From: an uncultured Lachnospiraceae bacterium
Lineage (GTDB): Bacteria; Bacillota; Clostridia; Lachnospirales; Lachnospiraceae
DNA length: 64,000 nucleotides
Reading direction: 5' to 3'
Assembly: GCA_902794095.1 (NCBI GenBank)
Contig: CADBFZ010000005.1
Location: forward strand, 96,799-160,798
The position numbers were made by a program, and so were the translations under genes. The notes below the pieces were generated by a model, which saw only the letters and a program-made list of their open reading frames with translations, searched no databases and was not told the origin of the DNA. Each line of letters begins with the position of its first letter. Position 1 is the first letter of the stretch. Shown one piece after another: positions 15,453 through 26,545 of the stretch.

Positions 15453-17178
15453 CAGATCATTAGAGAAATTTTTTATTTTATTATTCGTCGCAATCGCAGT
15501 GATGATGATTCCTGTAAATGCGTTGCACGTCAGCGCTGCGGGATTTGATGCATCGTTCTTATCCTCGGGACATAGCGGAACCGACGTAATAGATGATTCC
15601 GACAGACAGGCGGCATACAATTACCTGATCCAGTATAAGAACAATATAATTAATGTTAATAATCCTTCTCAGGATATCAGGGACAGACTTGAAACGGTTT
15701 GGAACGCAGCCAATACCGCAATAGCCAACGACTCTCAGATGACTGCTGCAGGACTTATTTCCTATGTCGGCGAGACTATTTCAAATTTTGATGCGGTTAT
15801 CGGAGATCAGATCAATGTCTCCAACACTGAGGATTTCCTTTTCATCAATAACAATTCACTTGTTACTACCGCAACTTACGGACAGTATACTTACCTTACT
15901 CTTTCACTTATCAATGTAGGTAAGGTTGATGTTACCGATGTCGTACTTACTCCTCAGGAGAGCACCGATATCAACAAGTGGCCCTTCGAGATTACCACCG
16001 CATCAAACGTACTTATTATTCCCAAGATCAAAGCATCAAGCGATATCGGTCTTGCACATACTTATGCTCAGGAAGCAACATGGATATTCCTTGTATCAAA
16101 TAATGCAAAGACCGGAACCTATCCTCTTACTTTCAATGTTCAGTACTACAGAAACGGAAAGTTCTCTTCAACAGAGATTACAACATACATCAACATCATT
16201 GGTGCACCCGGTGCAGGAGAACTAACTCCCAGCGAAGCAAATAAGGATGATAAAGTATCCACTCCCAGAATTATCGTAACCGGATTCAGAACTGATCCCG
16301 AAGTAGTATATGCAGGTGATACATTCAACCTCACCATTTCAGTGCAGAACACTTCCGCTTCAACTGCGGTTTCAAATATCCAGTTCGACCTCAAGGCTGC
16401 AAGTGAAGGTAACAATAACGAGACAACATATGAAGCATTCCTTCCCACATCGGGATCCGCTACGATATTTGTCCCGTCCATAACACCAGGTGCAACTGCA
16501 AACATTTCCATCGAGATGACTGCAAGAAGCGACCTGATGCAGAAGCCCTATGTAATCACCTTGAATGCATCATATGAAGACAGTGACAGAAATCCTTACA
16601 CCATGTCTTCAAACATATCCATTCCTGTTAAGCAGGAAGCGAGAATCGATACCGGAGAGTATGAGATTCTTCCTGATGCAATCGATGTAGGCAATCAGAC
16701 AAATATCATGTTCCCTGTTTATAACAAGGGAAAGACCACTCTTTACAATGTTCAGGTTGATTTCATCGGTGATTCCGTTGAAGGAGGTTCCACATATCTC
16801 GGAAAGCTTGAGCCCGGTGCAACCGGTAATGTAGATGCCATGGTAACCGGTATCGCACCCACCATGGATGACGGTATAATCATTGCAAGGGTTTCATATG
16901 AAGACGAGGCCGGCAATGTATCCTATATTGAAAAAGAAATCACTCTCTTCGTCATGGAGCCTTACTATCCCGAAGATGATTTCGGATACGATGACGGATT
17001 CTATACCGACGATGAGTTCGGAGACGGTGAAGAACAGGGTGGCGGAATTTTCTGGAAGCCGATTATCATTACTGTTGTAGTGCTTGCGGCTGTCGGAATA
17101 ATCGTATGGCGTGTAGTTGCAAAGAAGCGTAAAGAAAAGAAGTTGCTTGAATCATTCGATGATGACGATTTTGAATGA
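15439..17178 (+). CDS. secreted, membrane-anchored CARDB/S-layer-like protein of the ABC cassette
   Basis: A 579-residue protein starting at the ATG at 15439 (MKMLNRSLEKFFILLF); the longer frame from 15409 would prefix a charged stretch to the signal peptide. After the signal come immunoglobulin-like, CARDB-type repeats (for example about residues 295-390, with VYAGDTFNLTISVQNTSAST), an Asp/Glu-rich stretch and a C-terminal transmembrane helix with a basic cytoplasmic tail. It is probably the extracytoplasmic adaptor of the MacB-type complex. It overlaps the ATPase gene and precedes the permease by 21 nt. Confidence 0.75.
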   Translation: MKMLNRSLEKFFILLFVAIAVMMIPVNALHVSAAGFDASFLSSGHSGTDVIDDSDRQAAYNYLIQYKNNIINVNNPSQDIRDRLETVWNAANTAIANDSQMTAAGLISYVGETISNFDAVIGDQINVSNTEDFLFINNNSLVTTATYGQYTYLTLSLINVGKVDVTDVVLTPQESTDINKWPFEITTASNVLIIPKIKASSDIGLAHTYAQEATWIFLVSNNAKTGTYPLTFNVQYYRNGKFSSTEITTYINIIGAPGAGELTPSEANKDDKVSTPRIIVTGFRTDPEVVYAGDTFNLTISVQNTSASTAVSNIQFDLKAASEGNNNETTYEAFLPTSGSATIFVPSITPGATANISIEMTARSDLMQKPYVITLNASYEDSDRNPYTMSSNISIPVKQEARIDTGEYEILPDAIDVGNQTNIMFPVYNKGKTTLYNVQVDFIGDSVEGGSTYLGKLEPGATGNVDAMVTGIAPTMDDGIIIARVSYEDEAGNVSYIEKEITLFVMEPYYPEDDFGYDDGFYTDDEFGDGEEQGGGIFWKPIIITVVVLAAVGIIVWRVVAKKRKEKKLLESFDDDDFE

Positions 17179-17199
17179 TCCGAAAAGGCTAAAGAATAA

Positions 17200-18558
17200 A
17201 TGAGTATTATCGATCTTCTCCGGATGAGTCTGGAGAGCCTGTTCAAGAGAAAAGTGCGTACCATTCTGACAATCATGGGAGTTGTTATAGGAACAACTTC
17301 CATAGTTGTCATGATTTCGCTTGGTATCGGAATGAAGGAAGCCCTTCTTTCAGAGTATGAATCTTACGGTGGGCTTAAGAGTGTTGAGGTTAGCAGCCCC
17401 GGAAGATATGACGATACCGATAAGGACAAAGATCCCGAGGAAACACTTCTGACCGATGCAAGGGTTCAGGAGTTTGAGGCGATGGAACATGTTGATTCCG
17501 TTGATCCCTGCCTTACTGCGCAGGTCGTTATCAAATGCGGGATTTACGAGGGCTGGTTTACGCTTCAGGGTGTAAGCAGGAAGGTGCTTGAGGAAAAAGC
17601 AGAATTGCTCGGACAGGGAAGTATTCCGGCAGAAGGCGGCGAACTGCAGCTTATTTACGGAAATATGATCCCTGCGGATTTTTGTAATACCAAGACCAAC
17701 AGCTATGAATACTGGGACACCGGCGAACTTCCTAATATTGATCTGATGAACGATCAGGTGTATGTGATCTTCGATACAAGCAGATATCCCAATGCATATG
17801 ATGATAACGGCAATCCTTTGCCTGCAGCCAAGAAGTATATAGTTGAAACTGCGGGAGTTTTCGCGGGCGAACCCGGCGAATGGAGCCAGGATTCTTACAA
17901 TATTTATTGTGATATAGATGCCCTTAAGGAGGTCCTTCAGAGAGAATTCAAGGGCAGAGTTATCCCGGGACAGCCGACCAGAAAAAACGGAAAGCCTTAT
18001 AAGGATCTGTTTTATTCATCACTTGTTGTAAATGTCGATGAAATGGAAAATGTAACAGGCGTCCAACAGATCATATCCGACATGGGATACCAGGCATATT
18101 CCAATGCGGAATGGATCGAGTCTGACATGCAGATCATGAACATTATCCAGGCGGTACTCGGAGGTATCGGCGGAATCTCTTTGTTCGTTGCTGCGATCGG
18201 AATCACCAATACAATGATGATGTCCATCTATGAGAGGACCAAGGAGATCGGTATCATGAAGGTTATCGGATGCCGCATCAGGGATATACAGCTCCTCTTT
18301 CTTATAGAAGCGGGATATATCGGATTTATAGGAGGCGGAATCGGAATGCTGCTGTCCTATACCATATCCTATGTCATGAATAAAGTTCTGGGACTGGGTG
18401 CGATGATGTTCGAAGACGGCGCTAAGCTTTCGGTCATTCCGCCCTGGCTTGCCCTTCTTGCGATTACCTTTGCTGCTCTTATAGCTATGATTGCGGGCTT
18501 CCTTCCCTCTTTGAGAGCTATGAAGCTGTCGCCTCTTGCCGCCATCAGAGCAGAGTAA
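17200..18558 (+). CDS. MacB/FtsX-family ABC transporter permease
   Basis: A 452-residue protein with an N-terminal helix (about 20-45: KVRTILTIMGVVIGTTSIVVMISLG), a large extracytoplasmic MacB-type domain (about 50-300), and three C-terminal helices starting near residue 315 (AVLGGIGGISLFVAAIGITN). TNTMMMSIYERTKEIGIMK is the conserved FtsX-family coupling region. It pairs with the ATPase at 14661. The substrate is unknown; such units export peptides or lipoproteins or act as signalling devices. Confidence 0.87.
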   Translation: MSIIDLLRMSLESLFKRKVRTILTIMGVVIGTTSIVVMISLGIGMKEALLSEYESYGGLKSVEVSSPGRYDDTDKDKDPEETLLTDARVQEFEAMEHVDSVDPCLTAQVVIKCGIYEGWFTLQGVSRKVLEEKAELLGQGSIPAEGGELQLIYGNMIPADFCNTKTNSYEYWDTGELPNIDLMNDQVYVIFDTSRYPNAYDDNGNPLPAAKKYIVETAGVFAGEPGEWSQDSYNIYCDIDALKEVLQREFKGRVIPGQPTRKNGKPYKDLFYSSLVVNVDEMENVTGVQQIISDMGYQAYSNAEWIESDMQIMNIIQAVLGGIGGISLFVAAIGITNTMMMSIYERTKEIGIMKVIGCRIRDIQLLFLIEAGYIGFIGGGIGMLLSYTISYVMNKVLGLGAMMFEDGAKLSVIPPWLALLAITFAALIAMIAGFLPSLRAMKLSPLAAIRAE

Positions 18559-18575
18559 TAACGCGTTTTCTTTTG

Positions 18576-18591
18576 GCCCCCGAAAGGGGGC
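18576..18591. terminator. hairpin after the MacB permease gene
   Basis: GCCCCC-GAAA-GGGGGC, a very stable 6-bp GC stem with a tetraloop. The plus-strand side has only TTAAAAAATTTT after it, so the U-tract is atypical. Confidence 0.55.
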
Positions 18592-18625
18592 TTAAAAAAT
18601 TTTGTGAAATCTTTTAAAAATCCAC

Positions 18626-18654
18626 TTGACCGCTTGAATTTATAATGATATTAT
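18626..18654 (+). promoter_or_regulatory. promoter of rpoBC
   Basis: TTGACC, a 17-nt spacer and TATTAT. A strong promoter here agrees with rpoBC being separated from rplL by the ABC cassette. A TTTTTTGC-ACG-GCAAAAAA hairpin lies in the leader near 18685. Confidence 0.7.
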
Positions 18655-18756
18655 GGATGATGCACGTTTCTGCGACGAGCTCTTTTTTTGCACGGCAAAA
18701 AACGGTTCGCGCATAAACCGGAAAAAGTCAACAGAAAGAACGGGGTGAAAGTGTCA

Positions 18757-21700
18757 ATGAGTAAGAACAGGATCCGCCCGGAGCAGAGTGCCAAAGCGAT
18801 GCGTATGAGTTTCGCAAGACGCGGCGAGGTACTCGAAATGCCCAATCTTATAGAAGTTCAGACGAACTCCTATAAATGGTTTCTTGAGGAAGGCCTCAAG
18901 GAAGCTTTCGATGATATATCTCCCATCGAGGACTTCTCGGGTGCACTCAGCCTTGAGTTTGTTAAGCATGAACTCAAGACCAAGGAAGCAAAGTACACAA
19001 TAGAAGAGTGCAAGGAGAGGGATACGACTTATTCGGCTCCTTTGTTCGTGACCGTACGTCTTCACAGTAATGAAGACAAGAACATTCAGGAGTATGAGAT
19101 ATTCATGGGAGATCTTCCCATTATGACTGATACCGGCACGTTTGTTATAAACGGTGCGGAGCGTGTCATCGTTTCTCAGCTTGTACGTTCTCCCGGAATG
19201 TATTACGGGATTTCAAATGATAAAGTAGGTAAGGAACTCTTCTCATGCCAGGTTATCCCTAACCGTGGTGCATGGCTTGAGTATGAGACCGATGCCAATG
19301 ATGTATTCTATGTTCGTGTCGACAGGACCCGTAAGGTTCCTGTGACCATTCTTTTGCGTGCTCTCGGACTCGGAACCAACACCGAGATCATCGAGAAATT
19401 CGGCGAAGAGATCAAACTTGAAGAGACCTTTAAGAAGGACGCATCCATCACTCCCGAGAACCCCGAGGGAAGCTATGAAGGCGGACTTCACGAATTATAT
19501 AAGAAGATAAGCCCCGGCGACATCATTAATAAAGAGAACGCCGAGAACGATCTTAGAAGACTCTTCTTTGAGCCCAAGAGATACGACCTTGCAAGAGTAG
19601 GTCGTTACAAGTTCAATAAGAAGATGGCTCTCAAGAACCGTATCAGAGATCATATCCTCGCTGAGGATGTTATCGATCCTCTTACCGGTGAAGTTATCGC
19701 AACCGCAGGAACCACTGTAACTGCAGAACTTGCAGATACCATTCAGGATTCCGCTGTTGAGTATGTTGTAATCCAGACCGAAGAGAAGAACGAGAGAGTT
19801 CTTTCCAACATGATGGTTGATCTGTCTCACTTTGTTGATTGCGATCCCAAGGATTTCGGAATCAAAGAGAGAGTTTACTATCCTGTACTCAGAGAGATCC
19901 TCGACACTTACGGAGACGATCCCGAAGAGCTTTCACGTGCCATCAAGGGTAATGTTCAGAGACTTGTTCCCAAGCACATCACCAAGGATGACATCTTCGC
20001 ATCAATCAACTACAACATGCACCTTGAGTACGGCATCGGACACGATGATGATATCGACCATCTCGGAAACCGTCGTATCAGAGCCGTTGGTGAGCTTCTC
20101 CAGAACCAGTATCGTATCGGTCTTTCCAGACTTGAGCGTGTTGTAAGAGAGAGAATGAGCACACATGACGCTGAGGATGTAACTCCTCAGAGCCTTATCA
20201 ATATCAAGCCCGTAACTGCAGCAGTTAAGGAGTTCTTCGGATCTTCACAGCTGTCACAGTTCATGGATCAGAACAACCCTCTCGGTGAGCTTACTCACAA
20301 GAGACGTCTTTCTGCACTCGGACCCGGCGGTCTTTCAAGAGACAGAGCAGGATTCGAAGTTCGAGACGTTCACTATTCTCACTACGGAAGAATGTGTCCC
20401 ATCGAGACTCCCGAAGGTCCCAACATCGGTCTTATCAACTCACTTGCAAGCTATGCTCGCATCAATGAGTACGGATTCGTAGAAGCTCCCTACAGAAAAG
20501 TAGACAAGAGCGATCCCGAGAATCCCAAGGTTACCGATACTGTTGTTTACATGACTGCAGACGAAGAGGACAACTACTATGTTGCCCAGGCTAACGAGCA
20601 GCTCGATGAGGAAGGTCACTTCGTTAAGAAGTACGTTTCCGGTCGTCACAGAGATGAGACCCAGGAATATCCCAAGGCACGTTTCGATTACATGGACGTT
20701 TCGCCTAAGATGGTCTTCTCCGTTGCAACCGCACTCATTCCTTTCCTTCAGAACGACGACGCTAACCGTGCACTGATGGGATCAAACATGCAGAGACAGG
20801 CAGTTCCTCTCATGACCACCGATGCACCCGCTGTAGGAACCGGAATGGAAGTTAAGACTGCAGTAGACTCAGGTGTCTGCGTAGTCGCTAAAGAGAACGG
20901 TACCGTTACATACGTTGATTCGACTGTCATCAAGGTTAAGAACGATGACGGAACCGACGTTGACTATAAAGTAAGCAAGTTTGCACGTTCCAACCAGGGC
21001 AACTGCTACAACCAGAGACCCATCGTTGATAAGGGTGAGAAGATCTTCAAGGGCGAAGTTATCGCCGACGGTCCTTCCACTTATCACGGAGAGCTCGGAC
21101 TCGGTAAGAATCCTCTTATCGGATTCATGACCTGGGAAGGATACAACTACGAGGACGCTGTACTTATTTCAGAGCGTCTTGTTCGTGAGGATGTATATAC
21201 TTCCATCCATATCGAGGAGTATGAAGCAGAAGCTCGTGATACCAAGCTCGGACCCGAAGAGATCACTCGTGACGTTCACGGTGTCGGTGAAGAAGCACTC
21301 AAGGATCTTGATGAGCGCGGAATCATCCGTATCGGCGCACAGGTTAGAGCAGGTGACATCCTTGTAGGACGTGTAACTCCCAAGGGAGAGACCGAGCTTA
21401 CCGCAGAGGAGAGACTCCTCCGCGCAATCTTCGGTGAGAAGGCTAGAGAAGTAAGAGATACTTCCCTTAAGGTTCCTCACGGAGAATACGGAACAGTTAT
21501 TGATACCAAGGTATTTACCAAGGAGAACAGCGATGAGCTTTCACCCGGAGTAAATATGTCGGTAAGAGTTTATATTGCACAGAAGAGAAAGATCTCCGTC
21601 GGTGATAAGATGGCAGGTCGTCACGGAAACAAGGGTGTCGTTTCCCGCGTTCTTCCCGTAGAGGATATGCCTTTCCTTCCCAACGGTAGACCTCTTGATA

Positions 21701-22710
21701 TCGTACTCAATCCTCTGGGCGTTCCTTCCCGTATGAACATCGGACAGGTCCTTGAGATTCATCTGTCCCTTGCAGCGAAAGCACTCGGATTCAACGTAGC
21801 AACTCCTATTTTCGACGGAGCTACCGAGTCAGATATCACCGCTACTTTGGCGCTTGCTAACGATTACGTAAATCTTCCTTTCGATGAGAAAGAAGTTAAG
21901 GATTGGGAGAAGAAGAGCGAAGATCCCGATAAGTACGGCAAGAAGTACGAGACCTGGGCTGAAAACGGAAAGGGTGATTTCTCATCCCTCCACAAGGCAG
22001 ATCTCGAGAAGTCAGTATATGAGTATCTCTCAGAGCACAGAGATCATCGTAAGCTTTGGGAAGGAGTTCCCATCAATGCAGACGGTAAGGTTCGTCTCCG
22101 TGACGGACGTACCGGTGAGTACTTCGACGGCCCTGTAACCATCGGACACATGCATTACCTCAAGCTCCACCATCTGGTAGATGATAAGATCCACGCTCGT
22201 TCAACCGGCCCGTACAGCCTTGTTACTCAGCAGCCTCTCGGCGGTAAGGCACAGTTCGGCGGACAGCGTTTCGGAGAAATGGAAGTTTGGGCTCTGGAGG
22301 CATATGGTGCATCCTATACTCTCCAGGAGATCCTGACCGTTAAGTCCGATGATATTCTCGGACGTGTTAAGACCTACGAAGCAATCATCAAAGGCCAGAA
22401 CGTACCTGCAGCAGGTATTCCCGAATCATTCAAAGTCCTTCTCAAGGAGCTCCAGTCACTTGGCCTTGATATGAAGGTGCTTGATGAGAACGGAAGTGAG
22501 GTTGAACTCAAAGAGAACGTTGACTACGGCGAGACCGATTATCGCTCGGTAATGGAAGGCGACAGAACTTCGACTTCCGACAGGGAAGGCGATAAGTTCG
22601 CTGCTAACGGATATCAGACACAGGAATTCAACGAAAACGAAGAGCTCGAAACCGTTGATGACTTAGACGATTCATTCGACGAAGATGATTTTTCGGACGA
22701 TGAGATCTGA
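18757..22710 (+). CDS. rpoB: DNA-directed RNA polymerase subunit beta
   Basis: A 1317-residue subunit. The start is the ATG at 18757 ([22 protein letters not shown]) behind GGGGTGAAAG; the longer frame from 18688 would add 23 atypical residues. The rifampicin region [20 protein letters not shown] followed by [10 protein letters not shown] has the wild-type residues at the usual resistance sites. The catalytic core [13 protein letters not shown], the C-terminal [20 protein letters not shown] and an acidic tail are present. It forms the beta half of the RNA polymerase active centre. rpoC follows after 58 nt. Confidence 0.96.
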   Translation: MSKNRIRPEQSAKAMRMSFARRGEVLEMPNLIEVQTNSYKWFLEEGLKEAFDDISPIEDFSGALSLEFVKHELKTKEAKYTIEECKERDTTYSAPLFVTVRLHSNEDKNIQEYEIFMGDLPIMTDTGTFVINGAERVIVSQLVRSPGMYYGISNDKVGKELFSCQVIPNRGAWLEYETDANDVFYVRVDRTRKVPVTILLRALGLGTNTEIIEKFGEEIKLEETFKKDASITPENPEGSYEGGLHELYKKISPGDIINKENAENDLRRLFFEPKRYDLARVGRYKFNKKMALKNRIRDHILAEDVIDPLTGEVIATAGTTVTAELADTIQDSAVEYVVIQTEEKNERVLSNMMVDLSHFVDCDPKDFGIKERVYYPVLREILDTYGDDPEELSRAIKGNVQRLVPKHITKDDIFASINYNMHLEYGIGHDDDIDHLGNRRIRAVGELLQNQYRIGLSRLERVVRERMSTHDAEDVTPQSLINIKPVTAAVKEFFGSSQLSQFMDQNNPLGELTHKRRLSALGPGGLSRDRAGFEVRDVHYSHYGRMCPIETPEGPNIGLINSLASYARINEYGFVEAPYRKVDKSDPENPKVTDTVVYMTADEEDNYYVAQANEQLDEEGHFVKKYVSGRHRDETQEYPKARFDYMDVSPKMVFSVATALIPFLQNDDANRALMGSNMQRQAVPLMTTDAPAVGTGMEVKTAVDSGVCVVAKENGTVTYVDSTVIKVKNDDGTDVDYKVSKFARSNQGNCYNQRPIVDKGEKIFKGEVIADGPSTYHGELGLGKNPLIGFMTWEGYNYEDAVLISERLVREDVYTSIHIEEYEAEARDTKLGPEEITRDVHGVGEEALKDLDERGIIRIGAQVRAGDILVGRVTPKGETELTAEERLLRAIFGEKAREVRDTSLKVPHGEYGTVIDTKVFTKENSDELSPGVNMSVRVYIAQKRKISVGDKMAGRHGNKGVVSRVLPVEDMPFLPNGRPLDIVLNPLGVPSRMNIGQVLEIHLSLAAKALGFNVATPIFDGATESDITATLALANDYVNLPFDEKEVKDWEKKSEDPDKYGKKYETWAENGKGDFSSLHKADLEKSVYEYLSEHRDHRKLWEGVPINADGKVRLRDGRTGEYFDGPVTIGHMHYLKLHHLVDDKIHARSTGPYSLVTQQPLGGKAQFGGQRFGEMEVWALEAYGASYTLQEILTVKSDDILGRVKTYEAIIKGQNVPAAGIPESFKVLLKELQSLGLDMKVLDENGSEVELKENVDYGETDYRSVMEGDRTSTSDREGDKFAANGYQTQEFNENEELETVDDLDDSFDEDDFSDDEI

Positions 22711-22768
22711 TCCGTTTAAACGGCTGTTACCGTAAATCTGTCAATGCTTAAAAAAGGAGTATCATCAG

Positions 22769-25700
22769 ATGCCTGAATCAATAAATGAGTCATATCAGCC
22801 TGTAACATTTGATTCGATTAAGATCGGACTTGCTTCTCCCGAGAAGATCAGGGAGTGGTCTCATGGTGAGGTTACCAAACCCGAGACCATCAACTACAGA
22901 ACCCTCAAGCCCGAAAGAGACGGTCTCTTCTGCGAAAGAATCTTCGGACCCAGCAAGGACTGGGAGTGCCACTGTGGTAAGTACAAGAAGATTCGTTTCA
23001 AGGGAATCGTCTGCGATAAGTGTGGAGTCGAAGTTACAAAGTCAAGCGTAAGACGTGAGCGCATGGGTCATATCGAACTTGCAGCTCCCGTATCACATAT
23101 CTGGTACTTCAAGGGTATTCCCAGCCGTATGGGACTTATCCTTGACATGTCCCCCAGACAGCTTGAGAAAGTTATCTATTTTGCATCATACATAGTCCTC
23201 GATCCCGGTGAGACCACCCTCGAGAAGAAGCAGCTTCTTTCCGAGAAGGAGTACCAGGACGCCAGAGAAGAGTTCGGTCAGAGCTTCCGCGTCGGAATGG
23301 GTGCAGAGGCAGTTAAGGAGCTCCTTGCAGAGGTTAACCTCGAAGAGGAGAGAAGCACCTTAAGAGCAGATCTTGCTGAGTCAAGCGGACAGAAGCGTGC
23401 TCATATCATCAAGAGACTCGAAGTTGTCGAAGCTTTCTGCGAGTCCGGCAACAAGCCCGAGTGGATGATCATGGATGCACTTCCTGTTATTCCCCCTGAG
23501 CTTCGTGCGATGGTACAGCTCGACGGAGGAAGATTTGCAACTTCAGATCTCAACGATCTGTATCGTCGTATCATCAACAGAAACAACCGTCTCAAGAGAC
23601 TCATCGAGCTCGGCGCACCTGACATCATTGTCAGAAACGAGAAGAGAATGCTCCAGGAGGCAGTTGATGCCCTTATTGATAACGGTAGAAGAGGACGTCC
23701 CGTAACCGGCCCCGGAAATAGACCTCTTAAGTCTCTTTCCGACATGCTCAAAGGTAAGGCAGGACGTTTCCGCCAGAACCTTCTCGGAAAGCGTGTTGAC
23801 TATTCCGGACGTTCCGTTATCGTCGTTGGTCCCGAGCTTAAGATCTATCAGTGCGGTCTTCCCAAGGAGATGGCACTCGAGCTCTTCAAGCCCTTCGTTA
23901 TGAAAGAGCTTGTAGGCCGCGGAATCAGCCAGAACATTAAGAATGCTAAGAAGCTTGTCGAGCGTTGGGACGACAAGGTATGGGACGTTCTTGAGGACGT
24001 CATCAGAGAGCATCCCGTTATGCTCAACCGTGCTCCTACCCTTCACAGACTCGGAATTCAGGCATTTGAGCCCATCCTTGTAGAAGGTAAGGCAATTAAG
24101 CTTCATCCCCTCGTATGTACCGCGTTCAACGCAGACTTCGATGGAGACCAGATGGCAGTACACCTTCCTCTTTCAGCAGAGGCTCAGGCAGAGTGCAGAT
24201 TCCTTCTGCTCTCTCCCAACAATCTTCTTAAGCCTTCGGACGGCGGTCCCGTTGCCGTTCCCTCACAGGATATGGTCCTTGGTATCTACTACCTGACTCA
24301 GGAGCGTCCCGGTGAGAAGGGTGAAGGAAATGCCTATAAGGATATGAACGAAGCAATCCTTGCTTACGAGAACGGAATCATCACTCTCCACAGCAGGATC
24401 AAGGTCAGAGTAACCAAGAAGAATTCAAAGGGTGAAGAAGTCAGCGGAATGGTTTAAACCACTCTCGGAAGACTCTTCTTCAATGAGATCCTTCCTCAGG
24501 ACCTCGGTTATGTAGACAGAACCAACCCCGAAGATTTCCTTAAGCCTGAGATTGATTTCCTTGTAGGAAAGAAGCAGCTTAAGCAGATCCTTGAGAAGGT
24601 TATTAATACGCACGGAATCTTCAAGACCGCTGAGGTTCTTGACGATGTTAAGTCAATCGGTTACAAGTTCTCCACCAGAGCGGCAATGACCGTATCCATT
24701 TCGGATATGACCGTTCCCGCTGAGAAGCAGGAGCTTCTTTCCAAGGCACAGGAGACCGTAGATAAGCTCGCACTTAACTATCACCGCGGACTTATTACCG
24801 AGCCCGAGAGATACAGATCCGTTATCGAAGTCTGGAACAAGACCGATAAGGAACTTACCAATGCACTTCTCAAGGGACTTGATAAGTACAATAACATCTT
24901 CATGATGGCTGACTCCGGAGCCCGTGGTTCCAATCAGCAGATCAAGCAGCTTGCCGGAATGCGTGGACTCATGGCTGATACATCAGGACACACCATCGAG
25001 CTCCCCATTAAGTCAAACTTCCGTGAAGGACTTGATGTTCTGGAATACTTCATGTCAGCACACGGTGCTCGTAAAGGTCTCTCTGATACCGCACTTCGTA
25101 CCGCTGACTCCGGATACCTCACCAGACGAATGGTTGACGTATCACAGCAGCTTGTCATTCAGGAAGAGGATTGCTCTGTAGGCAGAGACGAAATCCCCGG
25201 AATGAGTGTTAAGGCATTCATGGATGGAAAAGAAACCATCGAGAAGCTTAAGGACAGACTTGTCGGACGTACCACTTGTGTTGATATCAAGGATAAGGAC
25301 GGCAATGTAATCGTTAAGGCTAATCACATGATCACCCCTGCAAGAGCAGAGCGCATCATGGAGAGCGGCGTAGGCGGAGACGGAAAGCCTCTCGATAAGG
25401 TCAGAATCCGTACCATCCTTACCTGCCGTTGCAAGAACGGTATCTGTGCTAAGTGCTACGGCGCTAACATGGCAACAGGTGAGAAGGTTCAGATCGGTGA
25501 AGCAGTAGGTATCATCGCTGCACAGTCCATCGGTGAGCCCGGTACACAGCTTACCATGAGAACATTCCACACCGGTGGTGTTGCAGGTAGCGATATTACC
25601 CAGGGTCTTCCCAGAGTCGAAGAGCTCTTCGAAGCAAGAAAGCCCAAGGGACTTGCAATCATTTCCGAGATCGACGGTGTTATCACCAAGATCGAAGATA

Positions 25701-26419
25701 TTAAGAGATCCAGAAAGATCTATGTTGAAAATACCGAGACCGGCGAGAAGAGAGATTATCTTGCTAAGTTCGGTTCCAGCCTTAAGGTAGAGGAAGGCCA
25801 GCATGTAGAGGCCGGTGATTACCTTACCGAAGGTAGTATCGATCCCCACGATCTTCTCAAGATCAAGGGAATCAGATCCGTACAGGATTACCTCCTCAAA
25901 GAGGTACAGAGAGTTTACCGTCTGCAGGGTGTAGACATTGCAGATAAGCATATCGAAGTTCTTGTTCGTCAGATGCTCCGCAAGGTTCGCATCGATGATC
26001 CCGGCGATACCCAGCTCCTTGCCGGAACCCAGATCGACAAGCTTGATCTTGATGATATCAATGAGCAGCTTGCAGCAGAGGGTAAGAAACTTATCGAAGC
26101 AACTCCCATTATCCTCGGTATTACCAAGGCAGCACTTGCAACCGATTCCTTCATGTCTGCAGCATCATTCCAGGAGACCACAAAGGTTCTCACCGATGCA
26201 GCAATCAAAGGAAAGACCGATCCCCTTATCGGACTTAAGGAGAACGTCATCATCGGTAAGCTCATTCCTGCAGGAACAGGTCTTAAGAGATACAGAACCA
26301 TCACTCTTTCGACCGACCTCAACAACAAGAATTCTGTTAACGAAGCAGAGAACGCTGAAGAAGTATTCGAAAGCGCTGCAGCAGAGGCAGAAGCTGCCCA
26401 GAATAACGACGCAGAATGA
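22769..26419 (+). CDS. rpoC: DNA-directed RNA polymerase subunit beta', reading frame interrupted by an in-frame TAA
   Basis: If the TAA at codon 563 is read as an amino acid, the frame encodes 1216 residues of normal RpoC. The N-terminal zinc ribbon (CHCGKYKK...CDKCG near 68), the catalytic NADFDGDQ (454-461), the trigger-loop region ([19 protein letters not shown]) and the second zinc site ([11 protein letters not shown]) are all there, and both halves are in the same frame with unchanged codon use. As written, it would give a 562-residue N-terminal piece (22769-24454), then TAA, then a piece with no start codon until the ATG at 24686, which lacks a ribosome site. The gene should be essential, so this is a base error, a suppressed nonsense mutation, or a split subunit. 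The ribosome site is AAAAGGAGTA. Confidence 0.9.
24455..24457 (+). other. rpoC: in-frame TAA stop inside rpoC
   Basis: The codons read GGA ATG GTT TAA ACC ACT CTC GGA. Homologues usually have Glu, Asp or Lys before the conserved TT(L/V)GR. GAA to TAA or AAA to TAA needs one substitution. The stop sits in the 10-nt palindrome GGTTTAAACC. Downstream residues ([17 protein letters not shown]) match RpoC without a frame shift. Confidence 0.9.
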
Positions 26420-26442
26420 TCTGAATAATTAATTACAAAACT

Positions 26443-26478
26443 GTTCCCGGCAGAGGTAAAAATACCACTGCCGGGAAC
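26443..26478 (+). terminator. stem-loop downstream of rpoC
   Basis: GTTCCCGGCAG (26443-26453) pairs with CTGCCGGGAAC (26468-26478), with GGTA/TACC inside around an AAAA loop. It is very stable but followed by GTGCATTT, so it may work as an mRNA 3' end rather than a classical terminator. Confidence 0.6.
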
Positions 26479-26545
26479 GTGCATTTAGGGAAGTTTTTTT
26501 ATATAATAAATAAGTCTCAGACAAATAATTATTCAGGAGATTACT

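Noticed and set aside
18757..20460. Rifampicin or streptomycin resistance changes in rpoB and rpsL
   Set aside because: The residues at the usual resistance positions are the wild-type ones in both proteins.
24455..24457. Stop codon reassignment or selenocysteine/pyrrolysine-type recoding
   Set aside because: Those use TGA or TAG, and TAA is the normal stop of most genes in the window.
24686..26419. Separate gene starting at the ATG inside the second half of rpoC
   Set aside because: There is no ribosome site or promoter before the ATG, and the conserved RpoC sequence continues without break upstream to the TAA, so this is part of rpoC rather than a natural second gene.
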